From positions 88,910 to 152,909 of the forward strand of contig UCII01000003.1 in the NCBI GenBank assembly GCA_900472485.1: 64,000 bases of DNA, in the 5' to 3' direction. The stretch comes from Hyphomicrobiales bacterium (GTDB taxonomy: Bacteria; Pseudomonadota; Alphaproteobacteria; Rhizobiales; Rhizobiaceae). Numbering within the stretch: position 1 is the first letter of the stretch; each line of letters begins with the position of its first letter. The position numbers and the translations under genes were made by a program. Positions 15,736 through 25,061 of this stretch are shown piece by piece. Under the pieces are notes generated by a model. That model was not told where the DNA came from, did no database searches, and saw only the letters and a list, made by a program, of their open reading frames with translations.

Positions 15736-17085
15736 ATGGATGTCCAGCAAGGGAGCCGGCAGGTTCTGCCCTTCGACGTGACGCATCGGCTCGTGCTGTC
15801 GATCGCGCTTCCGATGACGCTCGGCTTCATGACGACACCGCTGCTCGGCCTTGTCGATACGGCCGTCGTCGGCCATATGGGCCAGCCCGACGCGCTCGCC
15901 GGCCTTGCGATCGGCGCCGTGTTGTTCGATCTCCTTTTCTCAAGCTTCAACTTTCTGCGCGCTTCGACGACAGGGCTGACCGCGCAAGCCTATGGCCGTC
16001 ACGATCGGCACGAACAGCAGGCCGTCTTCTGGCGAGCGCTGATATCGGCGCTCACATCAGGCATCCTGATCGTGCTCTTGTCGCCTCTTCTCCTTTGGCT
16101 CGGCCTCAAGCTCATGGGGCCGCAAGGCGGCATCGCGGATGCGACGCGCACCTATTTCTCCATCCGCATGCTGTCGGGACCGGCAGCGCTTGCCAATTAC
16201 GCGCTGCTCGGCTTCGTGCTCGGCCGCGGCCAAGGCCGTATCGGGCTCTTACTGCAGACCGTCATCAATGGCGTCAACATCATGCTCGCCATCCTGCTCG
16301 GGCTCTATCTAGGCTGGGGCGTCGCCGGCGTTGCCTGGGGTACCCTGATCGGCGAAGCGAGCGGCATGCTGCTGGGGCTTTTCATCGTGCTGCGCAGCTT
16401 TGCCGGTGAGGAACGGCCGGCGCGCGCGGAGCTGCTCTCGCGCGTCAAGCTCATGCAGCTCTTCGCGCTCAACCGCGATATCCTGATCCGGACCTTCGTG
16501 CTGATTGCCGCCTTCACACTGATGACACGCATCGGCAACAGTTTCGGCGCCGTCATGCTTGCCGCCAATGCCGTGCTGATGAACTTCTTTCTGCTGTCAG
16601 GCTATTATCTCGACGGGCTCGCGAACGCGGCGGAGCAGATCACCGGCCGCTCGATCGGCGCCAATTATCGGCCGGCCTTCGAGCGCGGATTGAAGCTGAC
16701 CGGGCTCTGGTCCTTTGGGCTGGCGCTTGCCGCCGCCATTTTCTTCTTCACGGTCGGGCCGGCGCTGATCCGCCTACTGACAACTTCCGAAGAGGTGCGC
16801 CTCGCTGCGGAGACCTATCTGCCCTGGGCAGCAGTCACCGGCCTGACCGGCGCACTCGCCTTTCTGATGGATGGAGTCTTCATCGGCGCCACATGGTCGC
16901 GCGAGATGCGCAATAAGATGCTGCTGTCCTTCGGCGGTTATCTCATCGCGCTGGCCATCTTCGTGCCAACGCTCGGCAATCACGGCCTATGGATGGCCAT
17001 GAACGCCTTCCTGCTGTTTCGTGGCATCTTCCTGGCCATGGGCCTGAAGAAGCGGGCGGATCAGACGTTCCGGTTCGCCCAGTAG
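15736..17085 (+). CDS. MATE family efflux transporter (DinF/NorM type)
   Basis: This 449-residue protein has twelve membrane segments in two halves, with the MATE hallmarks PMTLGFMTTPLLGLVDTAVVGHMG near the N-terminus and the DinF-like YLDGLANAAEQITGRSIGAN in the second half. It exports cationic drugs or metabolites using Na+ or H+. The ATG at 15736 has GAGGCG upstream. The last 25 bases overlap the end of the convergent pyrD. Confidence 0.9.
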   Translation: MDVQQGSRQVLPFDVTHRLVLSIALPMTLGFMTTPLLGLVDTAVVGHMGQPDALAGLAIGAVLFDLLFSSFNFLRASTTGLTAQAYGRHDRHEQQAVFWRALISALTSGILIVLLSPLLLWLGLKLMGPQGGIADATRTYFSIRMLSGPAALANYALLGFVLGRGQGRIGLLLQTVINGVNIMLAILLGLYLGWGVAGVAWGTLIGEASGMLLGLFIVLRSFAGEERPARAELLSRVKLMQLFALNRDILIRTFVLIAAFTLMTRIGNSFGAVMLAANAVLMNFFLLSGYYLDGLANAAEQITGRSIGANYRPAFERGLKLTGLWSFGLALAAAIFFFTVGPALIRLLTTSEEVRLAAETYLPWAAVTGLTGALAFLMDGVFIGATWSREMRNKMLLSFGGYLIALAIFVPTLGNHGLWMAMNAFLLFRGIFLAMGLKKRADQTFRFAQ

Positions 17086-18149
17086 TCCAGCCTGGTGTCG
17101 CGCAGGTCGCGGATCGAACCGGCGCGCTCGCGGTCGAGCAGTTTCGACAGGCCGATGACCACTTGTGCCGGCAGGCCGGGGCCTTCGTAGACCATGCAGG
17201 AATAGAGCTGTACGAGATCGGCGCCGGCCTTGATCTTCTCCAGCGCGGTCTCCGCTGAGGAAACGCCGCCAACACCGATGATCGGCAGTGCGGCACCCAC
17301 ACGGCGGCGCATCTTGGCAAGTACCACAGTCGATTTTTCGAAGACCGGCTTGCCGGAAAGGCCGCCTGCCTCTTTCGCCTGACGCTGGTCTTTCAAGCCA
17401 TCACGCGAGAGCGTGGTGTTGGAGACGATCAGACCGTCGAGCGCATGCGACAATACTTCCGCGGCGATGTCATCCATGCCCTCTTCGGTCAGATCGGGGG
17501 CGATCTTGAGAAAGACGGGAATGCGCTTGCCGGCCTTGGCCGCTTCCTCGTCGCGCGCGGCAAGCACGGCCGACAACAGGGCCGACAGGCTTTCGCGCGC
17601 TTGCAGATCGCGCAGGCCCGGCGTATTCGGCGAGGAGATATTGGCGGTGAAATAGCGCGCCACGGAATAGAAGCGGCGGATACCGGCGACATAATCGGCG
17701 ATGCGGTCGGCGCTATCCTTGTTGGCGCCGATGTTGACGCCGATGATGCCGTTGCCGCGGATGGTTTTGAGGCGCTGCAATGCTGCCTCATGGCCCTCAT
17801 TGTTGAAGCCGAGGCGATTGATGACGCCTTCGTCGTCGACCAGCCGGAAGATGCGTGGGCGCGGATTGCCCGACTGCGCCTTCGGCGTGACCGTGCCGAT
17901 CTCGGTGAAGCCGAAACCAAGCTTCAGCAGCGCCTCCGGCACTTCGGCATTCTTGTCGTAGCCGGCCGCCATGCCTATAGGGTTAGCAAAGTCGAGCCCT
18001 GCCACAGTCTGGCGCAGGCGGGGATCGTTGTGTGTGCGGCAAGCCGGAATGAGGCCGGATTTCAGCGCCGCAATCGACATGCCATGTGCCGTTTCCGGAT
18101 CGAACAGGAAAAGGCCGCGCCGGCCGAGATCGCGAAAGGCGCCAATCAT
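17061..18149 (-). CDS. pyrD: Dihydroorotate dehydrogenase (quinone), class 2
   Basis: This 362-residue enzyme oxidises dihydroorotate to orotate with quinone as acceptor (pyrimidine synthesis) at the inner membrane. The N-terminal amphipathic membrane helix is present (MIGAFRDLGRRGLFLFDPETAHG). Domain signatures include NPIGMAAGYDKNAE, INRLGFNNEGHEA, NISSPNTPGLRDLQ with the class 2 catalytic Ser region, IVSNTTLSRDG and GVGGVSSAETALEKIKAGADLVQLYS for FMN phosphate binding. Its ATG overlaps the stop of the DUF952 gene (4 bases), so they are an operon. Confidence 0.97.
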   Translation of the reverse strand: MIGAFRDLGRRGLFLFDPETAHGMSIAALKSGLIPACRTHNDPRLRQTVAGLDFANPIGMAAGYDKNAEVPEALLKLGFGFTEIGTVTPKAQSGNPRPRIFRLVDDEGVINRLGFNNEGHEAALQRLKTIRGNGIIGVNIGANKDSADRIADYVAGIRRFYSVARYFTANISSPNTPGLRDLQARESLSALLSAVLAARDEEAAKAGKRIPVFLKIAPDLTEEGMDDIAAEVLSHALDGLIVSNTTLSRDGLKDQRQAKEAGGLSGKPVFEKSTVVLAKMRRRVGAALPIIGVGGVSSAETALEKIKAGADLVQLYSCMVYEGPGLPAQVVIGLSKLLDRERAGSIRDLRDTRLDYWANRNV

Positions 18150-18499
18150 TCCGCCATCTCCGGAAAGATATGGGCGCCGTCATCGCCAATCGGCAGCGGC
18201 TTTTCCCAGAGCACGGCCGAAAGCGGCAGCGGCGCATAAAGATGCGGGAAGAGATCGCCGCCGCGGGAGGGTTCAAAGACCAATTTGTCGCCGAGGACGT
18301 CGCCATCGACCGCGACCAACAGTAGCCCGGTCTGCCCGGTAAAATAGAGCTCGGCGGTTTTCTTTGCCTGCTTCGCGGTGGAGAGATGAATGTAGCCGTC
18401 GGTCAGATCGATCGCCGCGCCATGAAAAACGCCGCTTTGTCTGGCTTGCTGCCAGAGCGTGTCCGGCACGATCTTGTAAACCACTGGCATGGCGGTCAT
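18146..18499 (-). CDS. DUF952 family protein
   Basis: A protein of about 117 residues (MTAMPVVYKIVPDTLWQQAR) matching DUF952: YKIVPDTLW, GVFHGAAIDLTDGYIHLSTA, LYFTGQTGLLLVAVD and FPHLYAPLPLSAVL. Function unknown; some relatives are proposed glutathione-related enzymes. The frame is open far upstream, but AGAGGG sits just before a cluster of ATG codons; 18499 is chosen, 18502 and 18490 are possible. It is translationally coupled to pyrD, an arrangement repeated in many rhizobia. Confidence 0.82.
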   Translation of the reverse strand: MTAMPVVYKIVPDTLWQQARQSGVFHGAAIDLTDGYIHLSTAKQAKKTAELYFTGQTGLLLVAVDGDVLGDKLVFEPSRGGDLFPHLYAPLPLSAVLWEKPLPIGDDGAHIFPEMAE

Positions 18500-18607
18500 C
18501 ATCCCTCTGTAAAGCTGTCCTGATAGGGCTTTGCACGAAAACATCAGCCGATGTCCACGGTTTCCGTGATGGATTTGGGGTTTAACGCAGAAAATCCGGA
18601 GGATGAC

Positions 18608-19036
18608 ATGACGAAGGAACTGAAAATCGGCCTTGTGGCCATGCTTCTGCCCGCTGCTTTTCTTCTCTCCACACAGGCTTTGTCGGCCGAACCGGATGCG
18701 GAACGCTTCCAGCTGGAGCGCAGCGGCGATCACTTCATTCGGCTCGACAAGCAGACCGGCGCGATGTCGATCTGCCAGGACCAGGCCGGCAATCTCGTCT
18801 GCCGCAAGGCCGCCGACGAGCGCACAGCCTATGACGATGAGCTGGACCGGCTTTCCGACCGAGTGACAAAGCTCGAAAAGACGGTCGCCGCAAACAAGGG
18901 ATCGAGCCTGCCCGATGATGCCGAGATCGACCGCACGCTCGGGATCATGCAGAAATTCATGCGTGGCTTCATGGGCATGGCGAAGGAGTTCCAGAACGAG
19001 CAGCCGGACGTCAAGCCGCAGCCGCAGAAGACCTGA
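18608..19036 (+). CDS. Exported hypothetical protein with coiled-coil segment
   Basis: This 142-residue protein has a signal peptide (KIGLVAMLLPAAFLLSTQALSAEP), a short domain with two cysteines (MSICQDQAGNLVCRKAADE) and a heptad segment (DDELDRLSDRVTKLEKTV). GGAGG precedes the ATG at 18608. No known family was recognised. The pair of cysteines around a Gln-Asp-Gln turn suggests a periplasmic disulfide. Confidence 0.75.
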   Translation: MTKELKIGLVAMLLPAAFLLSTQALSAEPDAERFQLERSGDHFIRLDKQTGAMSICQDQAGNLVCRKAADERTAYDDELDRLSDRVTKLEKTVAANKGSSLPDDAEIDRTLGIMQKFMRGFMGMAKEFQNEQPDVKPQPQKT

Positions 19037-19162
19037 TGCCGCCACGAAAGCACGGGGATAAAGGACCCTATTCCTATGCCGGTCTTTACTCGCCAAAATG
19101 CCTCGGTTAACCTTTTCTAAAGAGCAGAGCGCCGGGCGAGCCGGCGCGGATACCGAGCGGCG

Positions 19163-19831
19163 ATGCTGTCACACGAGCAGATATGGGGTGCGATCGACCG
19201 GCTTGCCGAGCGGCATGCCTTGACCCCCTCCGGCCTCGCCCGTCGCGCCGGCCTGGACGCCACCTCCTTCAACAAATCGAAGCGGCTGAGCCAGGACGGA
19301 CGTCTGCGCTGGCCATCGACGGAATCGATCGCCAAGATTCTCGATGCGACGGGTGCCAGCTTGGAGCAGTTCCTGAGCTTCATCCGGCCCGCCGAGCTGC
19401 GGGGCGCTACTACTCCGCCAAACGGGATTTTGCCGGCCGGCAACGCCATACCGCTGATCGGCTTTGCCCAAGCGGGCGCAGGCGGCTTCTTCGACGATGG
19501 CGGATTTCCCGCCGGTCAGGGCTGGGACATGGTGGAATTTCCTGTCGCTGCAGGGCACAGGACCGGCGCCTATGCGCTTGAGGTGCAGGGCGAAAGCATG
19601 TTGCCGCTCTATCGCGACGGGGATATTCTGATCGTCGAGCCAGGTGCTCAGATCAGAAAAAACGACCGTGTCGTCGTGAAGACCCGCGAGGGCGAAGTCA
19701 TGGCCAAGGTTCTGCTGCGACAGAGCGCCAAGTCGATTGAGCTTTTGTCGCTCAATCCGGAACACCCCAACCGCAGCTTCGATCTTGCGGATGTGGAATG
19801 GATTGCCCGGATCATTTGGGCCAGCCAATAG
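19163..19831 (+). CDS. S24/LexA-like XRE-type repressor
   Basis: This 222-residue protein has an N-terminal helix-turn-helix (LAERHALTPSGLARRAGLDA, then FNKSKRLS) and a C-terminal S24 peptidase domain. The catalytic Ser is S145 in GESMLPLY and the Lys is K182 in GEVMAKV, 37 residues apart as in LexA. Ala-Gly pairs at 104-107 (FAQAGAGG) are in the right place for RecA-stimulated self-cleavage. No prophage genes lie nearby, so it is a chromosomal regulator rather than a phage repressor. The SNase-like gene starts 15 bases after its stop and may share a transcript. Confidence 0.88.
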   Translation: MLSHEQIWGAIDRLAERHALTPSGLARRAGLDATSFNKSKRLSQDGRLRWPSTESIAKILDATGASLEQFLSFIRPAELRGATTPPNGILPAGNAIPLIGFAQAGAGGFFDDGGFPAGQGWDMVEFPVAAGHRTGAYALEVQGESMLPLYRDGDILIVEPGAQIRKNDRVVVKTREGEVMAKVLLRQSAKSIELLSLNPEHPNRSFDLADVEWIARIIWASQ

Positions 19832-19846
19832 GAAAGTTTTCTCGTT

Positions 19847-21076
19847 ATGCGTCGTAATATTTGGCTTGCAGGTGTGGCGGGCGTGATCGTTGGTTCTTGG
19901 TTGACCCTCGTCGCGATTCAGGTCGGTGAGCGTGGTTTCAGCCTGTCTCACCGCAGCCACAGCGACACGACGGCCGAAAGCAAGCCGGCCGCGACTACGC
20001 CGAGCGAGACCGCCAAGGCCGACACCACGCCACCAAAGGCTATCGAGGCACCCAAGCCTGCCGAAACCACGAAGCAGAACGACGCAAATTCGGGTCAGGC
20101 GCAATCGGAAGGCCAACCGGTAGCGCAGGCCGCCGGCTCGGCCACGCGAGCCACGAAGGATAAGACAACGATCCTCGCCACAGCGTCCCCATCGACAAGC
20201 AGCTCCGACAGCAGTCCCGAGCTGTCCGCCGCTGCCATGGCGGCGGCAGCGCAGCCGGTGACGCAACAGGACGACAAGGTTCCGACCGATCCTGCACGTT
20301 CGAACGACATATCGACGAAGCCAGAAGAAACGCAAAAGCTGCCGCCTGTGACAGAGACGGCGAGCAGCAAGGACGCCGCCACGTCCCAGGCCCAGCAGTC
20401 AAGCGAAAACACGCCGGGCAAGGCGGTAGCCGCTTCATCGGAGATTGGGTCTGACGACCAGGCCAAGACCGATCCCGTCCCGGACAATCGGATACCGGCC
20501 GACCAGATCGACAGGGAGACGGCGGCCGCCGAACATCGAACCCTACCGCCGGGGTCGCCGCAGCAGCAAGCTCAGCCGGCGCCTCAATCCGAACAGGCAG
20601 CGATTGATCCCACATCCAAGCCACAGGAGCAGACGACGACGATCGAACTCGTCCGTCCCTTCTCGGATCAGGCCGGCATATTGACTATCACGGGCAGGAG
20701 CGTGCAGCTCACCGGGATCGTTCCGACCGATGTCGACCGAATGTGCACCGGCCCGAGCGGGAAGGACTGGCCCTGCGGCCAGGCCGCGCGCACGGCATTC
20801 CGCATGTATCTGCGCGGGCGGTCGATCGATTGCGATGTGCCCGATGCCAACTGGAAAGGCACCGTCAAAGGCGCCTGCCGCTATGTCCGGGTCGATCTCA
20901 GTTCCTGGCTGGTGCGCTTCGGCTGGGCCGATCCGGAGCCGGGTTCGCCGCTGGCATCGCTCGTTGACGAGGCCAAGCAGAAGAAGCGCGGCATGTATGG
21001 CGACGATCCACGCAAGAATGGAAAATCGACCCTCGGACCGGCCTTGCCCAAGGAAGACCCGCTCAATCCGATCTGA
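19847..21076 (+). CDS. Membrane-anchored protein with C-terminal SNase (thermonuclease)-like domain
   Basis: This 409-residue protein has an N-terminal membrane anchor (IWLAGVAGVIVGSWLTLVAI), a roughly 240-residue linker made almost only of Ala, Thr, Ser, Pro, Gln, Glu and Lys, and a C-terminal domain of about 125 residues. That domain resembles the staphylococcal nuclease OB-fold family, as in DEAKQKKRGMYGDDPRKNG and CGQAARTAFRMYLRGRSIDCD. The usual catalytic Arg/Glu residues are hard to place, so activity is doubtful. The domain would sit in the periplasm on a long flexible tether. Cell-wall or DNA-related roles are possible; none is shown. Confidence 0.75.
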   Translation: MRRNIWLAGVAGVIVGSWLTLVAIQVGERGFSLSHRSHSDTTAESKPAATTPSETAKADTTPPKAIEAPKPAETTKQNDANSGQAQSEGQPVAQAAGSATRATKDKTTILATASPSTSSSDSSPELSAAAMAAAAQPVTQQDDKVPTDPARSNDISTKPEETQKLPPVTETASSKDAATSQAQQSSENTPGKAVAASSEIGSDDQAKTDPVPDNRIPADQIDRETAAAEHRTLPPGSPQQQAQPAPQSEQAAIDPTSKPQEQTTTIELVRPFSDQAGILTITGRSVQLTGIVPTDVDRMCTGPSGKDWPCGQAARTAFRMYLRGRSIDCDVPDANWKGTVKGACRYVRVDLSSWLVRFGWADPEPGSPLASLVDEAKQKKRGMYGDDPRKNGKSTLGPALPKEDPLNPI

Positions 21077-21084
21077 CGCCCTTG

Positions 21085-21200
21085 TTTCCGCCGCTACGGC
21101 GCCATGCGTCAATATGGCGCGCAAAGGTCGCTGTAGCACTTTTAATCGGCTGCATAATTCCTTAAATCGATTTCGATTTAAGGAATTATGCAGTAACTTT
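21085..21200. repeat. Intergenic repeat with 21-bp perfect dyad (copy 1)
   Basis: Arms 21150-21170 and 21173-21193 (CTGCATAATTCCTTAAATCGA and its reverse complement) are separated by two bases. The adjoining GCGCGCAAAGGTCGCTGTAGCA block resembles, in reverse orientation, the sequence beside the dyad at 34510-34552. It lies between the SNase-like and TerB-like genes. Confidence 0.8.
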
Positions 21201-21254
21201 TGCCATGAGAAGCGCGACTTTTCAGCTTGCCAAATTCAAAGGACTTCGCCTGTC

Positions 21255-21668
21255 ATGAACAAGCCGCTTTCTGCTCACGAGGCCCTCATCTACGTCATGG
21301 TACTGGCCTCGGCCGTCGATCGGACGATGAACGACCGGGAGCTCAGCCGTATCGGAGAGCTCATTCACGCCCTGCCGGTCTTCAAGGGGTTCGACGACGA
21401 GAAGCTGATTTCCGTCTCCCGCGATTGCGCCAAGCTTCTTTCGAACAATGAGGGATTGGACATCGTGCTCGAAACCGTGCGCGACACGCTTCCCGTCCGT
21501 CTCTACGACACGGCCTACGCGCTAGCCGTCGAAGTCGCTTCAGCCGACCTCTCGGTTAAGGCCGAGGAATTGCGCCTGCTCAGCCTGCTTCGCGACCGTC
21601 TCGGCCTCGACAAACTGACCTGTGCGGCCATCGAGCGCAGCGCGATCGCCCGCTACCGCAAGGCCTGA
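21255..21668 (+). CDS. TerB-like tellurite resistance/DUF533-type protein
   Basis: This 137-residue all-helical cytoplasmic protein (MNKPLSAHEALIYVMVLASA) has the TerB pattern: AVDRTMNDRELSRIGELI, YDTAYALAVEVASADLSV and EELRLLSLLRDRLGLDK, with two acidic metal-binding-type helices. TerB-domain proteins occur in many stress and envelope contexts; tellurite resistance itself is not implied. The ATG at 21255 is chosen because the upstream open frame crosses the repeat element. Confidence 0.82.
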   Translation: MNKPLSAHEALIYVMVLASAVDRTMNDRELSRIGELIHALPVFKGFDDEKLISVSRDCAKLLSNNEGLDIVLETVRDTLPVRLYDTAYALAVEVASADLSVKAEELRLLSLLRDRLGLDKLTCAAIERSAIARYRKA

Positions 21669-21722
21669 GGCATTACGCATTCCGGACGGAAAACCGCTGC
21701 GCGGTTTCCTGAAATTGCTGAA
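21669..21722. repeat. RIME-like intergenic repeat fragment (copy B)
   Basis: GCATTCCGGACGGAAAACCG followed by CTGCGCGGTTTCCTGAAATT is the short form of the repeat core seen at 6253-6355; it fills the whole gap between two convergent genes. Confidence 0.65.
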
Positions 21723-22598
21723 TCAGTAAAGCCCGTAAGGGAAATAGCGCAGATAGATTTCCTGCAGCCTGCCATCCCGCGACAGGGTGGCAAGCGCGTG
21801 ATTGATGGCGGCCGTCAGATCGCCATCCTGCTGGCGCAGCATGATGGTCATACCTTCGCCGAGAAATTGCTGCGACAGGTAGGGGCCGTCAAACAGAGCG
21901 CAGCATTTTTCCGCCGCCGGCGAGGAGACCCAAAAGGAAAGCTGCAGGCCATCGGCAAATGCCGCATCGACCTTGCCGTCCTTGACGGCGGCCAGAAGCC
22001 CATCCTTGTCATCGAACGGTACCGGCTTGATCGCCGGGAAGAAGGCCGCCAGCATCGCTTCGTGCACTGTTCCCTTGACGACGCCGACCGGATGCCCAGA
22101 AAGCGAAGCTACGGTCGTGCCGCCGATCGATGCCTTGAGATTGCGCACGAAACGGGCTGGCAACATCAGGAAGGGTCGCGAAAAGGCGAAGGTCTTGCGC
22201 AGTTCGGGCGTGACCGCAACGCCGGCGATGACGGCATCGCCTTGCGAGGCGGCCAGCGCGCCCTGCAATTCGCCGAAGGGCAAGGCCTGGATCTGGCATT
22301 TGTCCGCTATTGCCAGCTCGTCGCAGATCTTGCGGGCAAGCTCGACATGGAAGCCGGTGAGCTTGCCGTTCTGATCGAGAAAATTGAAGGGCGGAAAGTC
22401 GATCGACGTCAGGAACCGCAGTCTGACCAGCGAGGACAGATCCGGCTTCGGAAGGCGCTCACGCGCATCGAACAGGATCGGCAGGCTCTGCGGCTTCGTC
22501 TCCTGGGCGGCCAGCGGCAAGGCGCAGGAGGTGACGATCAATACCGCACGCGCCAGAAGCCGGGCGGCTGACATCGCCGACGAAAGGCAAACACGCAT
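21723..22598 (-). CDS. Family 3 periplasmic solute-binding protein
   Basis: This protein of about 291 residues has a signal peptide (SAARLLARAVLIVTSCALPLAAQ) and the SBP_bac_3 fold: LTSIDFPPFNFLDQNGKLTGFHVELA, GDAVIAGVAVTPELRKTF, GHPVGVVKGTVHEAML, KDGKVDAAFADGLQ. Family members bind amino acids or related small molecules for an ABC importer or serve as sensor. No permease or ATPase lies next to it, so it is an orphan binding protein. The start at MRVCLSS (22598) gives a normal signal peptide and has GGAGG upstream; an ATG at 22643 is possible. Confidence 0.8.
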   Translation of the reverse strand: MRVCLSSAMSAARLLARAVLIVTSCALPLAAQETKPQSLPILFDARERLPKPDLSSLVRLRFLTSIDFPPFNFLDQNGKLTGFHVELARKICDELAIADKCQIQALPFGELQGALAASQGDAVIAGVAVTPELRKTFAFSRPFLMLPARFVRNLKASIGGTTVASLSGHPVGVVKGTVHEAMLAAFFPAIKPVPFDDKDGLLAAVKDGKVDAAFADGLQLSFWVSSPAAEKCCALFDGPYLSQQFLGEGMTIMLRQQDGDLTAAINHALATLSRDGRLQEIYLRYFPYGLY

Positions 22599-23022
22599 GG
22601 TCTTGATCCGGCCTCCGGTCGTGGATGCATATTTCTGGTTCATGAATCCGATGTAGCAGAGTCATGCCGCAGGGGGAATATCGCGCCATGCAATGGCGGC
22701 ACTCGCGGCTGCAGGACGAGTGGCGGAGGTCGACCACATCGGCCGGTTGCGCGGTTTTGAACATGTGCAAAATTAATGGGGGAATTCTACCCGGCAGCCT
22801 GCGCCGTTAGCAGTCGATTAAGCTCTGTTGATTGTACTCGTCGCCATCGACGACATCGGCTCCAAGCCGATCGCATGACGCAGGTCGTCTGGGCCTTCTT
22901 GGCAAGGTATCACGTAGACTCGGCTTCACCCGTGCACATCAGGCAGCCCCCTCCCCCAAAGACGAACGAGCGGGTTCTCGGCCTCATTGTGATTAAAGCA
23001 CGGCATTCGCAGGCGGACCGCC
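22599..23022. other. Intergenic region without supported gene
   Basis: There are 424 bases between the divergent binding-protein and chemoreceptor genes. An open frame spans part of it, but the composition is poor for coding and there is no ribosome-binding site. It presumably holds promoters for both neighbours; I saw no clear element. Confidence 0.5.
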
Positions 23023-25032
23023 ATGTTCAGGAACCTGAAAATCAAAACCAAGATACTTGCCGTGATCCTGTTTCTCGGCATCATTTCCTTTGTCGGTCTG
23101 CTGCTGATCGCCAGCGAATTCCACAAGGCGGATCGGGCCTACAGCGACTTCCTCGATCATGAAGCCATCGCGGCGAGCGAAGCTGCGCGCGCGAGTGCTG
23201 CCTCTCTCGCCTTCGTGCTGCAAGCAAGCCTGATACTGAATTTCGATCCCGCCAGCGATGCTTTCAAAGCAGTTGCGGCGGGCAGCAGCTATTTCGGCGA
23301 AGCGAAGCAGAGGCTAGCCCATGCGGAAAATCTCGTTCCCACGGCAAAACAATCGATCGATGAAATTCTTGCTCGTCTCGACGAAGTGCAAGGGCTTACC
23401 GACAAGACCATCGACCAGCGCAAGAATGGCGACCTGAAGGGCGCCGAAGCGACCCTCCTGATCCTGGTCAACCAAAAACTGCCCAGCCTCATTGCCAGCA
23501 TACAGGCCAACGATGAAGCGCTGACAAACCGGATGAATGACGGCGCCGACACCTTGTCGGTTCACCTCAACCGTTCCGTCAACTCCATGCTCTTCGCTCT
23601 CGGCGGCCTCGTCGTGCTCGCCATCCTCCTCGGCATGTATGTCGCGCAGATGGGCATCGCCGCGCCGCTGATGCGGCTGCATCAGCGCATGACGACACTC
23701 GCGCATGGTGATACGGCAAGCGAGATCGAAGGCCGCGAGCGCCGTGACGAGATCGGACAGATGGCATCCGCCGTCGCGATATTCCGTGACAATGCCGTCG
23801 AGCGATCTCGCCTAGAAACCCAGGCCGAGGCGGATCGCATCCTCAGCGACAGCGAGCGGGCACAGCGCGAAACGAGGCAGGCGGCCGAGGCGGCACAGCT
23901 CCAGCAAGCTGTTGAGGCTGTTGGCGACGGCTTGAAGCGCCTTGCGGAAGGCGATCTCGTTACGCAGATCGACGTCCAGTTCGTCGCGCATCTCGACCAG
24001 TTGCGGCAGGATTTCAACAACTCGCTTAGCAGGCTCAACGGAGCCATGCAGGCTGTCGGCTCCAATGCCCTCGCCATCAGCGCCGGTGCGGAGGAAATTC
24101 GCTCGGCGGCTGACGAGCTTTCCAAACGCACCGAACAACAGGCGGCTTCCGTCGAGGAAACCGCCGCCGCGCTGGAGCAGATCACCATCACCGTCAAGGA
24201 CGCCGCCAAGCGCACGCAGGAGGCAAGCCAGCTTGCCGCCCATACACGCAACGACGCGGAGCGCTCCGGCGAGATCGTCCGCAATGCGATCGGCGCCATG
24301 CAGCAGATCGAGAAATCGTCCGGGGAGATCAGCAATATCATCGGCGTGATCGACGATATCGCCTTCCAGACCAATCTTCTGGCGTTGAATGCCGGTGTGG
24401 AAGCCGCTCGCGCCGGCGAGGCAGGCAAAGGCTTTGCCGTCGTTGCCCAGGAGGTGCGCGAGCTTGCGCAGCGCTCCGCCGATGCTGCCAAGGAAATCAA
24501 GGACCTCATCAGCACTTCCGAAAGGCATGTGCGCACCGGCGTCGGCCTGGTCAGCGAAACCGGCACGGCGCTCGACGCCATCGTCTCGGGCGTGCAGGAA
24601 ATCAGCCGGCATGTGCAGGCGATCGCCGAGGCTTCCCGCGAGCAGTCGGCTGGCCTGCAGGAGATCAATACGGCCGTCAACACCATGGATCACGGCACGC
24701 AGCAGAATGCCGCCATGGTCGAGGAGAGCACGGCGGCGAGCCATAGCCTTGCGACCGAAGCGGCCTCCCTGTCCAATCTTCTTGCTCAGTTTCGCACGGA
24801 TGGTAGCGATGCCATGCGCATCTCGACGAAACCTGCCGCCAGCTCAGCGCCGAGGCCGGCGCCTCGACCGACAGCCCCGCCGGCTGCAACTCCGCGCATC
24901 CGGGCCGTTGATGATGCCAAGGTGCGACCGGCCGCTTCCCCAGCGCGCGCCCTCGGTCAGAAGCTGCTGAGCGCCTTCGGCGCCACACAGACGGCGACAA
25001 CGAACAAGGATGCGGACTGGACGGAATTCTAA
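23023..25032 (+). CDS. Methyl-accepting chemotaxis protein
   Basis: This 669-residue receptor has membrane helix 1 (KILAVILFLGIISFVGLLLIA), a periplasmic four-helix-type sensor of about 160 residues, membrane helix 2 (residues about 190-210), a HAMP domain (APLMRLHQRMTTLAHGDT) and a second HAMP-like segment, then the cytoplasmic signalling hairpin. The hairpin includes IIGVIDDIAFQTNLLALNAG, VEAARAGEAGKGFAVVAQEV and RELAQRSADAAKEIKDLI. It ends in DWTEF, the kind of C-terminal aromatic tail used to tether CheR/CheB. It signals through CheA; the ligand is unknown. Regions near 24830-24960 are a Pro/Ala-rich linker before the tail. Confidence 0.95.
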   Translation: MFRNLKIKTKILAVILFLGIISFVGLLLIASEFHKADRAYSDFLDHEAIAASEAARASAASLAFVLQASLILNFDPASDAFKAVAAGSSYFGEAKQRLAHAENLVPTAKQSIDEILARLDEVQGLTDKTIDQRKNGDLKGAEATLLILVNQKLPSLIASIQANDEALTNRMNDGADTLSVHLNRSVNSMLFALGGLVVLAILLGMYVAQMGIAAPLMRLHQRMTTLAHGDTASEIEGRERRDEIGQMASAVAIFRDNAVERSRLETQAEADRILSDSERAQRETRQAAEAAQLQQAVEAVGDGLKRLAEGDLVTQIDVQFVAHLDQLRQDFNNSLSRLNGAMQAVGSNALAISAGAEEIRSAADELSKRTEQQAASVEETAAALEQITITVKDAAKRTQEASQLAAHTRNDAERSGEIVRNAIGAMQQIEKSSGEISNIIGVIDDIAFQTNLLALNAGVEAARAGEAGKGFAVVAQEVRELAQRSADAAKEIKDLISTSERHVRTGVGLVSETGTALDAIVSGVQEISRHVQAIAEASREQSAGLQEINTAVNTMDHGTQQNAAMVEESTAASHSLATEAASLSNLLAQFRTDGSDAMRISTKPAASSAPRPAPRPTAPPAATPRIRAVDDAKVRPAASPARALGQKLLSAFGATQTATTNKDADWTEF

Positions 25033-25061
25033 GGTCCGGCCGGCGCGATCGCGGCGCCCCC

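Noticed and set aside
19163..19831. Prophage repressor
   Set aside because: No integrase, structural or lysis gene is nearby; the regulator is a chromosomal S24 protein.
22776..23162. A 128-codon frame before the chemoreceptor
   Set aside because: It overlaps the chemoreceptor start, has no ribosome-binding site and has an unnatural composition.
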